Positions 49,649 to 60,898 of a stretch of DNA of 64,000 nt are shown in pieces (position 1 is the stretch's first letter; each line of letters starts with the position of its first letter). The stretch is taken from positions 1 through 64,000 of the forward strand of contig JALLLS010000095.1 in assembly GCA_025094145.1 (NCBI GenBank), given 5' to 3'. A program made the translations under genes and the position numbers. This stretch comes from Spinellus fusiger. Its lineage: Eukaryota; Mucoromycota; Mucoromycetes; Mucorales; Phycomycetaceae. A model generated the notes under the pieces. The model saw only the letters and a list, made by a program, of their open reading frames with translations, was not told the origin of the DNA and ran no database searches.

Positions 49649-50216
49649 TTTTCTGAGGTGTCGTTCCTTAATTTGAACAGAATAGTTTTAAGCCCGGAGG
49701 TATGTGCACAGAGTGGAATAGCTAGTGGTTCTTGGTTTGGACTGAAGCCCACATAGATCAAAGAAGAAGAATAAAAAAGAAGATAGAAGATAATGTTTAT
49801 TCATTGAATTCACTTGATTATTTATACTAAATTCTACAGTGTACAATTGCACATACATGTCTTGGCTTAACATGTTCACTGTGAAGAGAACATGTTAAGC
49901 CAAGACAATATATTGCATTAACATTTATCTTATTAATTATATTATATTATCTGTGTGTATCCACACAGGATAATGTGTGTTCCAAAAAGGGAAGACATGT
50001 GCAGCCAATAGTATTACTCTATTTGACAGGACAGTGTCTAGTACAGACAGGGGGAACATGGTGTTGTGATCTTGCTTGCCTCAGTGACTTCCAGGTGTAG
50101 TGCAGTGAATCGACTTTGCAAATTTCTCTGTTCCTCGACTATTTCCTTTTTGGTTCTGTTTCTCTTTCTTTCCTTTTTGTGTCGGTCTTCTCTCTTATTC
50201 CTTTTCTGGGATTCAA
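49649..50216. other. Intergenic with hairpin and pyrimidine-rich dispersed repeat
   Basis: Contains the perfect inverted repeat listed at 49858 and, from about 50050, pyrimidine-rich sequence sharing blocks with 35240-35520. No gene. Confidence 0.35.
49858..49907. repeat. Perfect 20-bp inverted repeat with 10-bp loop
   Basis: TGTCTTGGCTTAACATGTTC (49858-49877) is the exact reverse complement of 49888-49907. It is strong enough to form a hairpin; it could also be head-to-head element ends. Confidence 0.92.
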
Positions 50217-50474
50217 TACACCTTTTTCGGAAAAATTTCGTACACTTAAGAAAAAAAAATCTGTACATTTTACAAACGTTTTTCTCTTTTACTTACAAGT
50301 TTTTACATACTATGACTACTTTTCTATATGAAAATAGAGATGGCAAAGTTTTTGATGAGCATGGAAAGGAAACTTGTGTCTATGAGATGGAGATTGACAA
50401 CGAGCAATATCCATTAGAACTACTTACAACCGATTTTTTTTAGAAGTGTATGAATTTTTTCCAAAAAAGGTGTA
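50217..50474 (+). mobile_element. Short TIR element (258 bp) with a 43-aa acidic reading frame
   Basis: The ends are TACACCTTTTTCGGAAAAAT and, reverse-complemented, TACACCTTTTTTGGAAAAAA; similarity continues for about 31 bp (TTTCGTACACTT versus ATTCATACACTT). Both termini include TA, so a TA target is possible. A frame at 50312-50443 encodes MTTFLYENRDGKVFDEHGKE...PLELLTTDFF and is paralogous to the peptide at 41098-41190. No transposase, so it is a MITE-like or deletion-derived element. Confidence 0.75.
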
Positions 50475-51489
50475 TGTTTCTGACGTTTTCTATACACTGA
50501 AAAGAGATCAATGCTCTTGTCCCACAATCCTTTTTCCTTTCTTTACTCTTTTTCTCATACTATTCTTTTTCTACCTAAATCTTTCTTCTTTTCTCTATGT
50601 TGTATTTCTTTACACTATTTTAGTTGATTTTGCAGTGAATAACTTCATTACTATGAGTTCGTCTTAACAAGCACTAATTTAGTTTTTTTCTCTTTCTCCT
50701 GAAGAGTCATCGTTATGATGCATTCTTGTAACAATGCTAGTTTAGCTTATAATTTGTAGTTGTTAACCATCTATGATGTAGTAGCAATGTGATTGTCTTT
50801 AATTGTTTTTTTCAAGTTGATTTCATATGTGTTGTGTCCAGGGTCAATATAGAGACATGTCTAACATAAGTAGCACCAGTCAATTGTATTAGCACTGATA
50901 AGTAATTAGGGTCATGTGTGTAGACTCAACTATAGGAGACACATAAGTGTAACTATGGCAATTGATTAGTATATAAAGAGTTGTATATTCCACTAAATAA
51001 AAGCATCTATTCTTGGATAAAGTCCTATCATCTATCAGTCTCTTTATTCTTTGGTTCGGATAAAACAATAAGGCTCCACCTATGTAATCCACCATAGGAT
51101 AGATCATCTACACCAACCATACAGTTGCATCTATCAATAAGCCATGCCATAAACTAATCATGAACTACCAAAAGGTAGAATACCACTGAAGGATAAGCAC
51201 CCACAAAAAGTATAAATAAGGAACCACTCTTCACTTTATAAAAATTATCTTTGTTCAGTCTCATTATTTTCTACTTGTATGAATAATTACAACGTTATAG
51301 TTAAAATCCTATTGTTCCAACAATATAGTTTGGTAGTGATAGTGTGATGTTTTAGAGCTGCTATTAGGCTAATGAATTTGGCTCATTAGTCGTTGTTGAT
51401 AGCAGTGTAAACCAAGACAAATACATCAGAATTTTAGCTGGTGAGTTCCATCCTTGGTTTATGAAATTGTATCAGAAAGAAAACAGCAA
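50475..51489. other. Intergenic
   Basis: Pyrimidine-rich continuation of the dispersed repeat to about 50660, then AT-rich DNA. An imperfect inverted sequence GCTGCTATTAGGCTAATGAA...TCATTAGTCG with GATAGCAG lies at 51357-51405. No gene. Confidence 0.35.
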
Positions 51490-51780
51490 GTTTTTTTTAC
51501 AATAAAATGGTACTAGCTGTCATACTGGGGCCTATGCTAGATGGTGAAAAGAGACACATCAGATTCAGGGACTTTGATTACTAGCCTACACAAATACCTG
51601 ACTTGAACCCAATTGAACATGTCTGGTGGGCCTTGGAAATATGAATTGAAGAAAGAAGGGTATCTATTATCAATTTAGAAAGTTAGTGTTGAACTTGCAC
51701 AACGATGAGTTCAGAGTATGACAGACAGATGCCAGGATGTCATTGATGCCAAAGGAGACCATACGAAATACTAACCGTAT
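51490..51780 (+). mobile_element. Tc1/mariner relic, C-terminal part (family B)
   Basis: Pieces parallel to 38570-38850: TACTAGCTGTCATACTGGGG corresponds to the DGATCHTGG block, then IPDLNPIEHVWWALE and a tail. Stops interrupt it (for example after FRDFDY). Only the last third of the transposase remains. Confidence 0.65.
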
Positions 51781-52281
51781 CATTATTTTATTTTATATAA
51801 TTAAATATGTTGAGCTTTGGTATGCTTAAGTCTGAAGCTTCTAAATCATATGTAAAGTGTTTTATTTGATGTTGAACATGTCTTATCTATTTCTTCTTGA
51901 TCTTTATATTCAAAGGTATTCAATTCAATTGAGTGTGGCTGTATTTACACTTTCTTTAACAAGTATGTTAATCCAAATTATATACCTAATAACTTTTCTT
52001 TAGTAAACCATTATCAAAATAGATATACAGGCTGTCCTAAGTATGACTATTTACCCAAAAGTCATTACAATTGTCCAAATAATGATAGATACCAAACAGA
52101 AAGTAGAGACATTGTAATATGACCAAAAAATGTCAGCTTACTGTAAAGAATGAGTGAGGAAGATCAGTCATACAATCCTATGAGCTAAGTACTTTTTTTT
52201 TCATATAGGATAGTTAGATTTGGAATATAAATACATACTTATTCAATGACTAAAATGTCAAGATAAGCACAATAAAACACT
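51781..52281. other. Intergenic
   Basis: AT-rich, no gene seen; lies between the Tc1 relic and Fanzor-like copy 2. Confidence 0.3.
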
Positions 52282-53655
52282 ACTGCTTCAGATCGATATA
52301 CAGAAATGACTCCAATCACTTGCGTTTATTTGGAAAGCCCTTTTGTCGGTACAGAGTGTATGCTAACATTGAACAAGGTTGTCTGGATTTTGTATGACAC
52401 AACCAAGACACACTAAGAAGAGATATACTAAGTGGTGTGCAGAATACTGTTACTCCAGGTCTTAGACACTAAAAACGAGAAACTAACAGCTAGCAAATTG
52501 TTATAAAAAATAAAATAAAATAAAAAAACAGCTACACAATCAATAGTTTGTGATGAAGCATCTATGATAAGCTGTAGTATATTTGAATACAGTGGATTGA
52601 TCTTTCAGAGATAATATAAAAGTACAACAGCCTGCATTAGAATGTATGCCTTTTGGTGATGATTTCTGCCAAGTTTTTATATTTGTGGTAATCATTAAAG
52701 TATAAAAGAATAACAAACAAGTTGAATAAATAGGAGCAGAGTGGATCGTATGTTAACTAAACCAATGCCTTTGGACCTAAGAAGTCATTGAAAACAATAT
52801 CACATCAACACAATAAATAGTAACTGACACTATTCAATGTTATTAAAGGCTATCTATTTCCTCTTTCTTATTGTATTTCTATCTATTCTTTCTGAACTAA
52901 AGATGTTATACAGCCAACAAGATACGAATAAAGTAAAGTAAATACAATATACTTATAGAATCAATCTAAGGTTCTTAAATGTATTTGACTTTTATAGGAG
53001 ACTGATGAAGAGCCTGTAGCAAGCTCTTCAGGTGTGGATCCTACCAGAAGAATGACAATAAAGGAAAAAGGCATACGGAGGATGTTGAAGAAAAAAGCAT
53101 TCAAACTCTATCTTATCAATGAGTTCAAAATATCGAGTCTGTGTCCTGAGTGCAAGTTCTCATCTCTGAAAACATTTAAACATATCAAGAACCCCAGGCC
53201 CTATCAACGAACAAAAATACTTCAAGTTAAATGTCATGGTCTTCTCAGTTCATTTCTTCTTAATTTTATATTTTTTTACAAAAAAAAAACTTATCTTTCT
53301 CCTTTCAAATAGATATTCAAACTAAAAATTGTATGAAAGACAAGACATTGAGGCTTTGGAATCGTGATATAGCTGCTATATTGAACTTTAGACATAGTCT
53401 AATGTCTCAAAGGGAAAATGGTACTCACCCCTAGCACTATTGTAGATATAACAAAAGAAGGCATGACTCCAAAGATACACCTAGAACCAAAAAAAAGGTC
53501 CAAGCATTCTGGTTCATCTCCAGTTATCGCTGGAGCCTCAGTTGACTAACTGACGGAAACCCATGATACATGTAAACTATCTAAAAATTGATAATGAAGT
53601 GTATCTTATTGAACTTTTTCATGCAAAAGACATTATAATATTTAGTACTACATAT
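52282..53655 (+). mobile_element. TnpB/Fanzor-like element, copy 2
   Basis: Shares with copy 1 the left block (52282-53050) and the right block (53313-53655) but differs between them. It has no Tc1 insertion, so it supplies the empty target site at 52299-52300. About 1.37 kb. Confidence 0.6.
53000..53592 (+). pseudogene. TnpB/Fanzor-like protein remnant, copy 2 (zinc ribbon and RuvC-III)
   Basis: After the acceptor TTTTATAG (to 52999) the frame reads GIRRMLKKKAFKLYLINEFK then ISSLCPECKFSSLKTF. This matches the TnpB/Fanzor pattern 'VxExxTSxxCxxC' at the zinc ribbon. The second CxxC pair is not visible; a poly-A/T-rich insertion near 53250-53310 interrupts it. The downstream frame resumes with LWNRDIAAILNFRHSL, the RuvC-III Asp block, then stops. 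The N-terminus and RuvC-I/II are absent. Confidence 0.55.
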
Positions 53656-54908
53656 TGTTCAAAATATAGAAACAAAAGGTGTGTTTGGTAATGTAAGAAG
53701 TGTATTTCGCAAAGCTGTGATGTCTAATGAATGGCTAGCTTTTATACCTTTTCTACTTATCATAATAGTCTATCTAAAAAATACTAAAGCAATTTCTTCT
53801 GAAACATTTGTCAAGTCTTTCCATCACCCCAGCATGATGAGTGTAAGAGGCTTCCTAATTTTCAATAATATACTGTATTATTAATGGCAGTTGGCATATT
53901 AAACAATGGATAACCATATCAAAATACCGATTTTTAATATATCTTATAGAATGTCTACTATTTATTGATCCAGAAAAACTATTTAAACAATTATAAACCT
54001 TTTAATTAAACTTCTCGATCAACCTCATTAAGAACCATATTAAATATTGTTGGAAATAGACATACCTAGCCACCTATTTCAAGAGAACTTATTATAGTGT
54101 TTCCATATATGTAAAATGTAGAATAGCATAAATAGTGAGAGCAGATGCACCCTTTGCATCTTTGAGAAATATACTCTTTTAAAACCAAATAGCACACTAT
54201 TTGCTCAAGGATTCTTAACAATATCAATGTCTTTCTTTTTCTTTTAAATTAAATAATGGGCTTCTATACATATAGTTTCAGGGAGTTCTTCCCATAGTGC
54301 TGGAGCAAGATTTGCCCCTGATCAAATTGTTCAGAAACAACCAGGGACAAGAGATGTGTTTCGTAATAAAAGAGTTGTATTTCTCAAAGTTCTATACTAC
54401 AACAATTACAACTGCTTATATAGTTTTTCTGACCATGTCTAATTAATCTAATTCTGCAATAGCAATGTCTCTTGGAATGTGAGGGTTAATTTCCTCAACC
54501 TTCTCAACAAAATGAATTGTATACTCTGTTGACGTAATGAAGTTGAAATACAAGCTTAATATCTGAATCAAATCTTCTCTTAACAGTTAGACATTATTTA
54601 TTACTCTACTATAGAATATAATAGGTTGATGGATACACAGTACACATACTTTCTGCCTTCAAATATACAGTTTTCCTTTTTTTTCTTTTTTTTTCTTTTT
54701 TTTTCTCTTTTTTTTTGTATTCTTTATTGACTGGGCTTTTATTTATGGTAACAAACTAATGTTAATAAATAAGATTGCAATCCACGTGCCATAACATATT
54801 ATGACATCACTCGGGACATTGCAATTGGCACACTTACTTTTCAGTCCATAAGCTTAAACCATACATTGTACCTATTTTGTACAGGCCATTTTTTCCCCAG
54901 TCCTTCTC
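53656..54908. other. Intergenic
   Basis: No gene accepted. Two related short pieces, ATGTTTGGTAATGTAAG-type at 53681 and GATGTGTTTCGTAATAAAAG at 54353, suggest another diverged repeat. A T8C-type tract lies at 54670-54715. Confidence 0.35.
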
Positions 54909-55719
54909 ATGAGCAGTCCTCAGCCCATTACCACGTTTGAAGCATTCTCAACATACAACTTTGAGAATGACCAAAGATTTAAAGTAAGAATAAGGATACG
55001 TCGTGCAATAAAAGACATGCAATGTAACTCTTCTTCTTGAAACACTAGGACGGCATGTCGTCTTTATTAGAGCGTTACAGTCAAGACAACTCATTGGTCG
55101 CAGAAGATATGATTGAACAAGCCCGGTGGTTTTATTATACAAAGTAAAGACACTGCAAGATAAAAGTATAAGAAAGAGTTGGCTGAGCAATCTACACACA
55201 CATATACATATGACGTATTCCCCTGCAGGTTCATCGAACAGTTTGATCTTAGTGCTTATAGACAATGGAAGAAAAATAACGGCAGTAAGCTTCTATTGAA
55301 TCTCTAAAAAGAGAACGTATACAAATATGCTTATTTATGCCTATGTATGGTATTGTGGAATTAGCTGTACTAGTAACCACGGAGACAGAGTCACCAGCCA
55401 CAGATCTAGCAAATACGCCTACAGAAATGCCTGCCATTGATAAACAAACAGATGAACTATCTGAAGAGACAAAAGAAGAGCACACCCATCGACGCTTTAC
55501 ATTCCAGGAGCTGGTTGAGATGATTGAAAGTGGAAAAGAGATTCCAGGTAATTATTAATAAATATATAATAAAGAAAACAACAACCCCCTATGGCACCAT
55601 AGTGAACACAGACTTCTGCCCTAGGCATTAAGCAGATTCCAACCACACTCAATCAAGGCAAACCAAGTGAGGCAAAAATGGGAATTCGTCGGAAACCATG
55701 GGAACAGAATCCCCAATAA
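54909..55719 (+). CDS. Probable Pex39-like peroxin (RKPWE-motif protein)
   Basis: Exons 54909-54983, 55049-55143, 55229-55284, 55365-55547, 55625-55719 give 167 residues. The N-terminal half is helical (EDMIEQARWFYYTKFIEQFD). The middle is acidic and disordered. The C-terminus has RRFTFQELVEMIESGKEIPG, then IKQIPTTLN and RRKPWEQNPQ at the very end. 'F.EL..LI..G..IPGI..IP' followed by R/KPWE is the pattern of the small fungal and animal (C6orf226-type) proteins recently placed in PTS2 peroxisomal import as Pex39; the R/KPWE motif is also known from Pex13. The name is from motif recall; a PEX14-tail-like protein with the same motif is the alternative. Confidence 0.65.
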
Positions 55720-55812
55720 ACTTACAGGCTGTTTATAATGACTGTTTATTAACAATGAAAGTTTAGTTTTATATAAAGTAAAGATGTACATGCATAATGA
55801 AGATGGTCTATC

Positions 55813-56271
55813 TTAAATGCCCAACTCATGATGACTGTAGTATGTATCAGGAGAGCCAGGCAGAGAGAAAGGATATTTTGAATTGACGGGTTTTCTGCAT
55901 GACAGCTGATTAAACAGGAGAGGCGTCAGCTGATGACGACGCTTCATGGTAGGGATTGGAGTAGCCGAGTGAAGAGAGAATTGTACATGCGTCTTTGTCT
56001 GTTGATGGGGTGTATGCACTTTCTCTGGTTGTTGCTGTTTCTGCCATCCCCACAGATTACTTTCTAGCTTCTTAATGACAGACTGTAACAGCCAGTTGGT
56101 TGAGTTGATAGTAAGGCTTGATATGATCTCAATGGCCAGTAGTGTAAACCGCAGAAATAATAACGAAGATGTGAGTGTACTGGAAATGACAGCTAGAATG
56201 GCAAGTACAGTGACGACCATTAAAATAATAGGTGTAGCAAGAATACATAGAAAAGTGGAGAAGAGAGACAT
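55813..56271 (-). CDS. Small two-helix membrane protein, unrecognised
   Basis: Single frame of 152 residues. Two hydrophobic segments lie at the N-terminus (about 5-30, LCILATPIILMVVTVLAILA, and about 33-55, LTSSLLFLRFTLLAIEII), followed by a basic, hydrophilic tail of ~95 residues (SVIKKLESNLWGWQKQQQPE). The topology suggests a hairpin anchor, such as ER or mitochondrial outer membrane, with a soluble tail. No family recognised. It is convergent with the Pex39-like gene, 93 bp between stops. Confidence 0.6.
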   Translation of the reverse strand: MSLFSTFLCILATPIILMVVTVLAILAVISSTLTSSLLFLRFTLLAIEIISSLTINSTNWLLQSVIKKLESNLWGWQKQQQPEKVHTPHQQTKTHVQFSLHSATPIPTMKRRHQLTPLLFNQLSCRKPVNSKYPFSLPGSPDTYYSHHELGI

Positions 56272-58204
56272 TTTGAAATGGAGAAAACTTTTAGATGAGA
56301 CAGATGTGCCTTTATATTTCTAACAGTTTGTCACACGTTCTTTTTATTCATTACTGCCATATTTCTATTGCTCATATGAGGTTTTGTATCTCACTTACTG
56401 GGATGAACTCCGCAAATGTGGGGTTCAAACTCTTATCATCTATAGGCCTATACATCCTTCCAATAACATACAGGCCATGGCATACAAGTCGTAGTATACA
56501 AGTCATAGAGTACAAGTCATCGCTATGACCTCAGGCTAGTATTCAAGTCCTCTTTACTGAATAAAGATGGATCAACAAGTACAGCATGAAATGGCACCAA
56601 AATCTCTTGTTCAAATCCTACTTGTCCTACTTGCCATAAAGCACCAATGATCAACTATTACACAAATAGGTACTTTTTCTGGTTCAATGCATTCATGCCA
56701 GTGATAGAAATTAAGCCTATTAAAGATACGTACACTTTCTTTTTCAAGTGGTGGTATGGAATTAATAGCTTCCAACTCCTACCTTTCTTACCATTTCATT
56801 GTTTATTTATCCATTGTTTCTTACCATTTAATCTCCACTTACAATCTGTTGCCATTGTTTTTCTTTTCTTTTCTTTCGGTAGTGTGCAAGACAATATAGT
56901 GAATAGTATTGTACAAATATCTATCTACATTGGTGTTCTTGGTAGAAATATCTTTAACTGAGACTTCTCCTCCTCTGGAAGCCCAGACGTCCTAATTTCA
57001 GCTGCACTTTCAACTAACAATAATGTTCTGAATGCTCGGTTATTTTTAGAAGCCAAGGCAAAATATTTCTATTTTCTAATAGACTGTTTAAAGTACTAAT
57101 TCACCTACAGCATGGAGATGCACGAGTAGGCATTTAACCCCTGTTGTTTAATACAGACTCAGCTGTTCTCATAACTTTTAAATGTTTTTTATGGTGTTGT
57201 TTATAGGACTGATCTTATGATGCTAAGAAGAGGTGTTCAGTCTCCTTCTATCTCTGCTCAACATCCTTGATTCTATATAACTTGTTAGTTGCTTTAGTCG
57301 TTAATTAAAATTAAACTAGAATCTAAGGTCAATTAACCATAAATCATAGTGGCATTAAATTCTCCTGAATAACCGAAGAATAGACTCTATTTTTCGAGAT
57401 TTACTATTTCCGTCTTCATTCTTCCCCCTTCTTTTCATATGCAAGATAGCAAGAACAACACCAGATTATACATTAAGAATAATGTTACATCGTATTTGTG
57501 AATGGAGTGAGTAAACCTAACTCACTGCTGATGAAAACAAAAAGGCTTTACAGTTTGGAAGATTAGTATTCTATTCTTCTCAGCTCATCTTTCTCCAATG
57601 ATAGTCCTAACGCCACTCATTATTTCAGAAGCGATCGAGGTTTAACAAACACAAGGATGGTTACCAGTGACGCATAGTTGCAAACAGGAATAATTCAAAA
57701 TAAGGTTTACCATTAAAAAACCTGTAAAGAAAGAATGCCAAATACCTATGATTATTAATATACTGTAGACATAGTTATCTTTCACATTTATTAATGAGAA
57801 TGTAAATATAAATGATTATGCTTTTACACCTTACAGACACAGTGTATTGTCACTAACTGATTTTACTAAGGAAATGTTATTTTCATTTATTATTTTCATT
57901 GATTCTCGTCTTATTTCAGGTAGCTTGCATTGTCGAGAAATTGGACCACTATGATTTTTTAGCGTCATTATTTCAGCCGTTCTTCGTTGCTTCAAAGACT
58001 AGCTCTATGGAAGATCTATCTTCACTCGAGCGTGAATTTAAATAAATATTAGCCGTTCAACCTATTTCTCAATATGAAACCTCCTCAGTCTCAGATAAAT
58101 AAAAATCTAAAGTATTCGTATTATAATCACATAATATCATTTTATTATAAATATGGTTAATAATGTACATAAAATATTAAACTCTAAAAGACATAAGAGT
58201 AAAT
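56272..58204. other. Intergenic, 1.9 kb
   Basis: No gene recognised. Contains three near-tandem copies of TACAAGTC(A/G)TAG at about 56482-56520. Possible acceptor-led fragment near 57920, too short to judge. Confidence 0.4.
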
Positions 58205-58492
58205 TTAAAGAAACATTCCTACAAATGAGTACAATGTCAAAGAGCTGTGATAGCGTTGAGTGTAACTTCTAAATGTGGAGTTGACCAATGCGGGATATTT
58301 GAAGACATTTGCAGAAATTATAATGGAAATATACTTTTTCTCGAAATCATTAGCCCACCTTTTTGTTTGTTTGACATAACTGCTATTTAAGGGTTCCGCC
58401 AATCTTTTATCTATGCTCGTATTTAGAATACCCCAAGGCCGATGACTGCGACCATTTTCACAGATATACGACTTTTTCTTCATGTTTGCCAC
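58205..58492 (-). CDS. Doubtful 95-aa reading frame
   Basis: Open from 58492 to 58205; basic, with no recognised domain (CENGRSHRPWGILNTSIDKR; LVNSTFRSYTQRYHSS). Composition is less biased than surrounding junk, so it may be a fragment of an element or a real exon, but there is no splice or neighbour support. Confidence 0.2.
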   Translation of the reverse strand: MANMKKKSYICENGRSHRPWGILNTSIDKRLAEPLNSSYVKQTKRWANDFEKKYISIIISANVFKYPALVNSTFRSYTQRYHSSLTLYSFVGMFL

Positions 58493-60541
58493 TGCTAGAT
58501 CTGCCTCTTTGCTTGAACTAACCCTAAAACTATCACAGTGGCGTAGTTTTTTGAAGTATTCTGTTCTCTATGCAGCTAGGACCAGGGTATTTTCTATTGG
58601 TTGCTTTATTCATGCGATCCTACCATTAATATTCACTTTAGACACTTTTACCTTATCCAACTCTTCCAAGAATAATCAATTATACCCTTTCTTTCTTTCT
58701 CTTTCTATTTATCATTTATTCTTATTATCAAATCATATATGTATATTATTTCTATTTTCTTAAGCTATTTTATTATCCTTAAGCTCCGTTCTTCAGTTGT
58801 ATTTTCCATATTATCTGGTGACATCATTGAACTTTTTTATGCAACTCCGTTTAACACCGCTAGTGTCCTCATCGTATCTGATCGTCTGATTATTTATTCT
58901 CAAACCGAACTTGGCTTGAACGAGTGATAATTAACACTGATATAGATATAATAACCCCAAAAAATGATAATAATCCAGAAGCAATATTTATGATATTTCT
59001 TTAATTAGCCAAATACACAACGAAAGCCCGAAAAACACCCCAAATCAAAGACTAGATTATTATTATTATTATTATAATATAATAATAATAATAATAATAA
59101 TAAAAGCCATTAGGGTGCTTATAATGGTTAGATGGAATAGCAATGATGATGTTTCAGTAAGGATCTGATTCATTATTAAAATATCTTAGAGAATATATTA
59201 ATATATATGTGTATGTAAGAATGTATAATTAAGTAGACCTTTTCTCAATGATAAAGAAAAATGATCGAGAACACAGACTTGGTAGTAGACCTCCAAGTCA
59301 TTTTTTATTTTTATTTCTTAAATAAAAAACTAATATCAAATTCAGGCGAAATACTGAATGCTGATACTAAAACATGTAAAAAGAAAAGTTATATATTTCA
59401 AGATGTTTGATATTTTAATTTTTAAAATACACGGAGTACATTAAAAAAATAAACTGTGCTGGTATAGCCAGTCAACAAAGAGTTCTATGAAGCTAAAAGT
59501 CACACTTTTTATTAGTTCATATTCCTAGAAACAGAGGCTTGTAAGAAAAGGTATTTGTAGGCCCATTGAAAGATATAGAACGGTCTATATTATGATTTCA
59601 ATATCAGTGAGAAAGATAATACCTGGACTTGTTTATTGATGTAGATAGTGGAGATGCTGACAAGTAAATTGCTGATAAGCAAGTTCTTTATACTACCCAA
59701 TTAAAATAATCCAATAATAAAGAGAAAATTCTAAAGACTAAAACTTCTTGAGAGTTATAGATGTGCAAAAGAGATCATATACAAGATCAAGGTGACATAA
59801 ATATTAAAGATGATAAAGTTAAAATTCAATGTATTTTTATTATTAGCTTCCCAAATGACATACAGACTTTGAAAGATATTTTCATAATCTCAATAGACTA
59901 TGCTAGTGTTTTAAATTATATCACTCTTTAATATACCTATTGCTTCACAGATTCTCTAGATACAGGCCTCAAGAATTCCACACATAATCAATAGTTGTTC
60001 TGTGTTAGTATATAAGTTACATTACAAAGTTGTTTATTATTATTTACGTCTAAATGTATGTGTGTTTCCCAACTAAAATAAGTAGCATGAATATGAAATA
60101 GTACAGCTTCGGATAGGAGTCTATTAATAGGCCTTAAGCCAAGACGCATGAATTAATATAATCCACAATAACAATTAACATAAACACTCATAGGAACAAT
60201 ATGTTGGTATAGATGATAACCATTAAATATTAAACCTGTGACAATCAATTCTATATATCTAAATGAGAAACAACACGTGTAGAGTAGTTGGTAAGAATAG
60301 CTATAACATTTCCACTTCTTGTTGTCCTTTCCCGTGTGCATTTTATACTTTACCATAACAATAAATTCATAGATTCTACGGCTATAGAACTAAAAACAAT
60401 TTTCTTTAAATAAATAAATAGAATATATAGAAAAAGAAGTGTTTCATTTAATAAAAAAGTGTTTATTACAAAGCTCTTACACACCTAAAGATTTTTAGGA
60501 TATAAAAGTTACTACACAGACAATAAGATAACACTATTTCT
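58493..60541. other. Intergenic, AT-rich
   Basis: No gene recognised. A TTA/TAA palindromic microsatellite (ATTATTATT...AATAATAAT, 59057-59103) is the only structured piece. Confidence 0.4.
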
Positions 60542-60898
60542 CTAACTGGCAATGTGTTTAAAAAAGGTATTTTCATAAAGTATTGGTGCATTTTTGGGGA
60601 AATTATAGTATAGAAATTTAGTATGGTTCCAAAAAAAAGACTTATGTGTATCTTGGTTTAGTGCAGCGATAACTACACCGGATTCTTTTTTTGATGTTTT
60701 GGTGGATTGGCTACTACTAGCTAGCTGTTTGTCTGATTGTTGTTGATTAATAAGACTCAAAGGTTTCATTCTAAGAAATAAAAGTAAGCTATTGGCATTC
60801 TGGTTTTCTACAGCAGAAGTATCTTCATTTGAATAATTAGTTATGCAACACTGGGGTGACTCTGGCTCTTTCCTCAAAATATCTTGCAAATATTTCAT
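60542..60898 (-). CDS. Unrecognised 118-aa protein in the left arm of the large inverted repeat
   Basis: Single frame from ATG 60898 to the stop at 60542. Polar, Ser/Gln/Asn-rich middle (INQQQSDKQLASSSQSTKTS), a Cys pair (QCC) near the start, and an aromatic C-terminus (HKSFFWNHTKFLYYNF). No family recognised. Its start and first ~63 codons occur again, inverted, from 63811 to the window edge. It may be a first exon or an element gene. Confidence 0.3.
   Translation of the reverse strand: MKYLQDILRKEPESPQCCITNYSNEDTSAVENQNANSLLLFLRMKPLSLINQQQSDKQLASSSQSTKTSKKESGVVIAALNQDTHKSFFWNHTKFLYYNFPKNAPILYENTFFKHIAS

Noticed and set aside
56647..56961. 104-codon hydrophobic frame
   Set aside because: Phe/Ile-rich because of T-rich DNA; no start context or homology.
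58482..58927. Two adjacent hydrophobic open frames (93 and 62 codons)
   Set aside because: AT-rich pyrimidine sequence gives Leu/Phe/Ile-rich frames; no motif and no joining splice sites.
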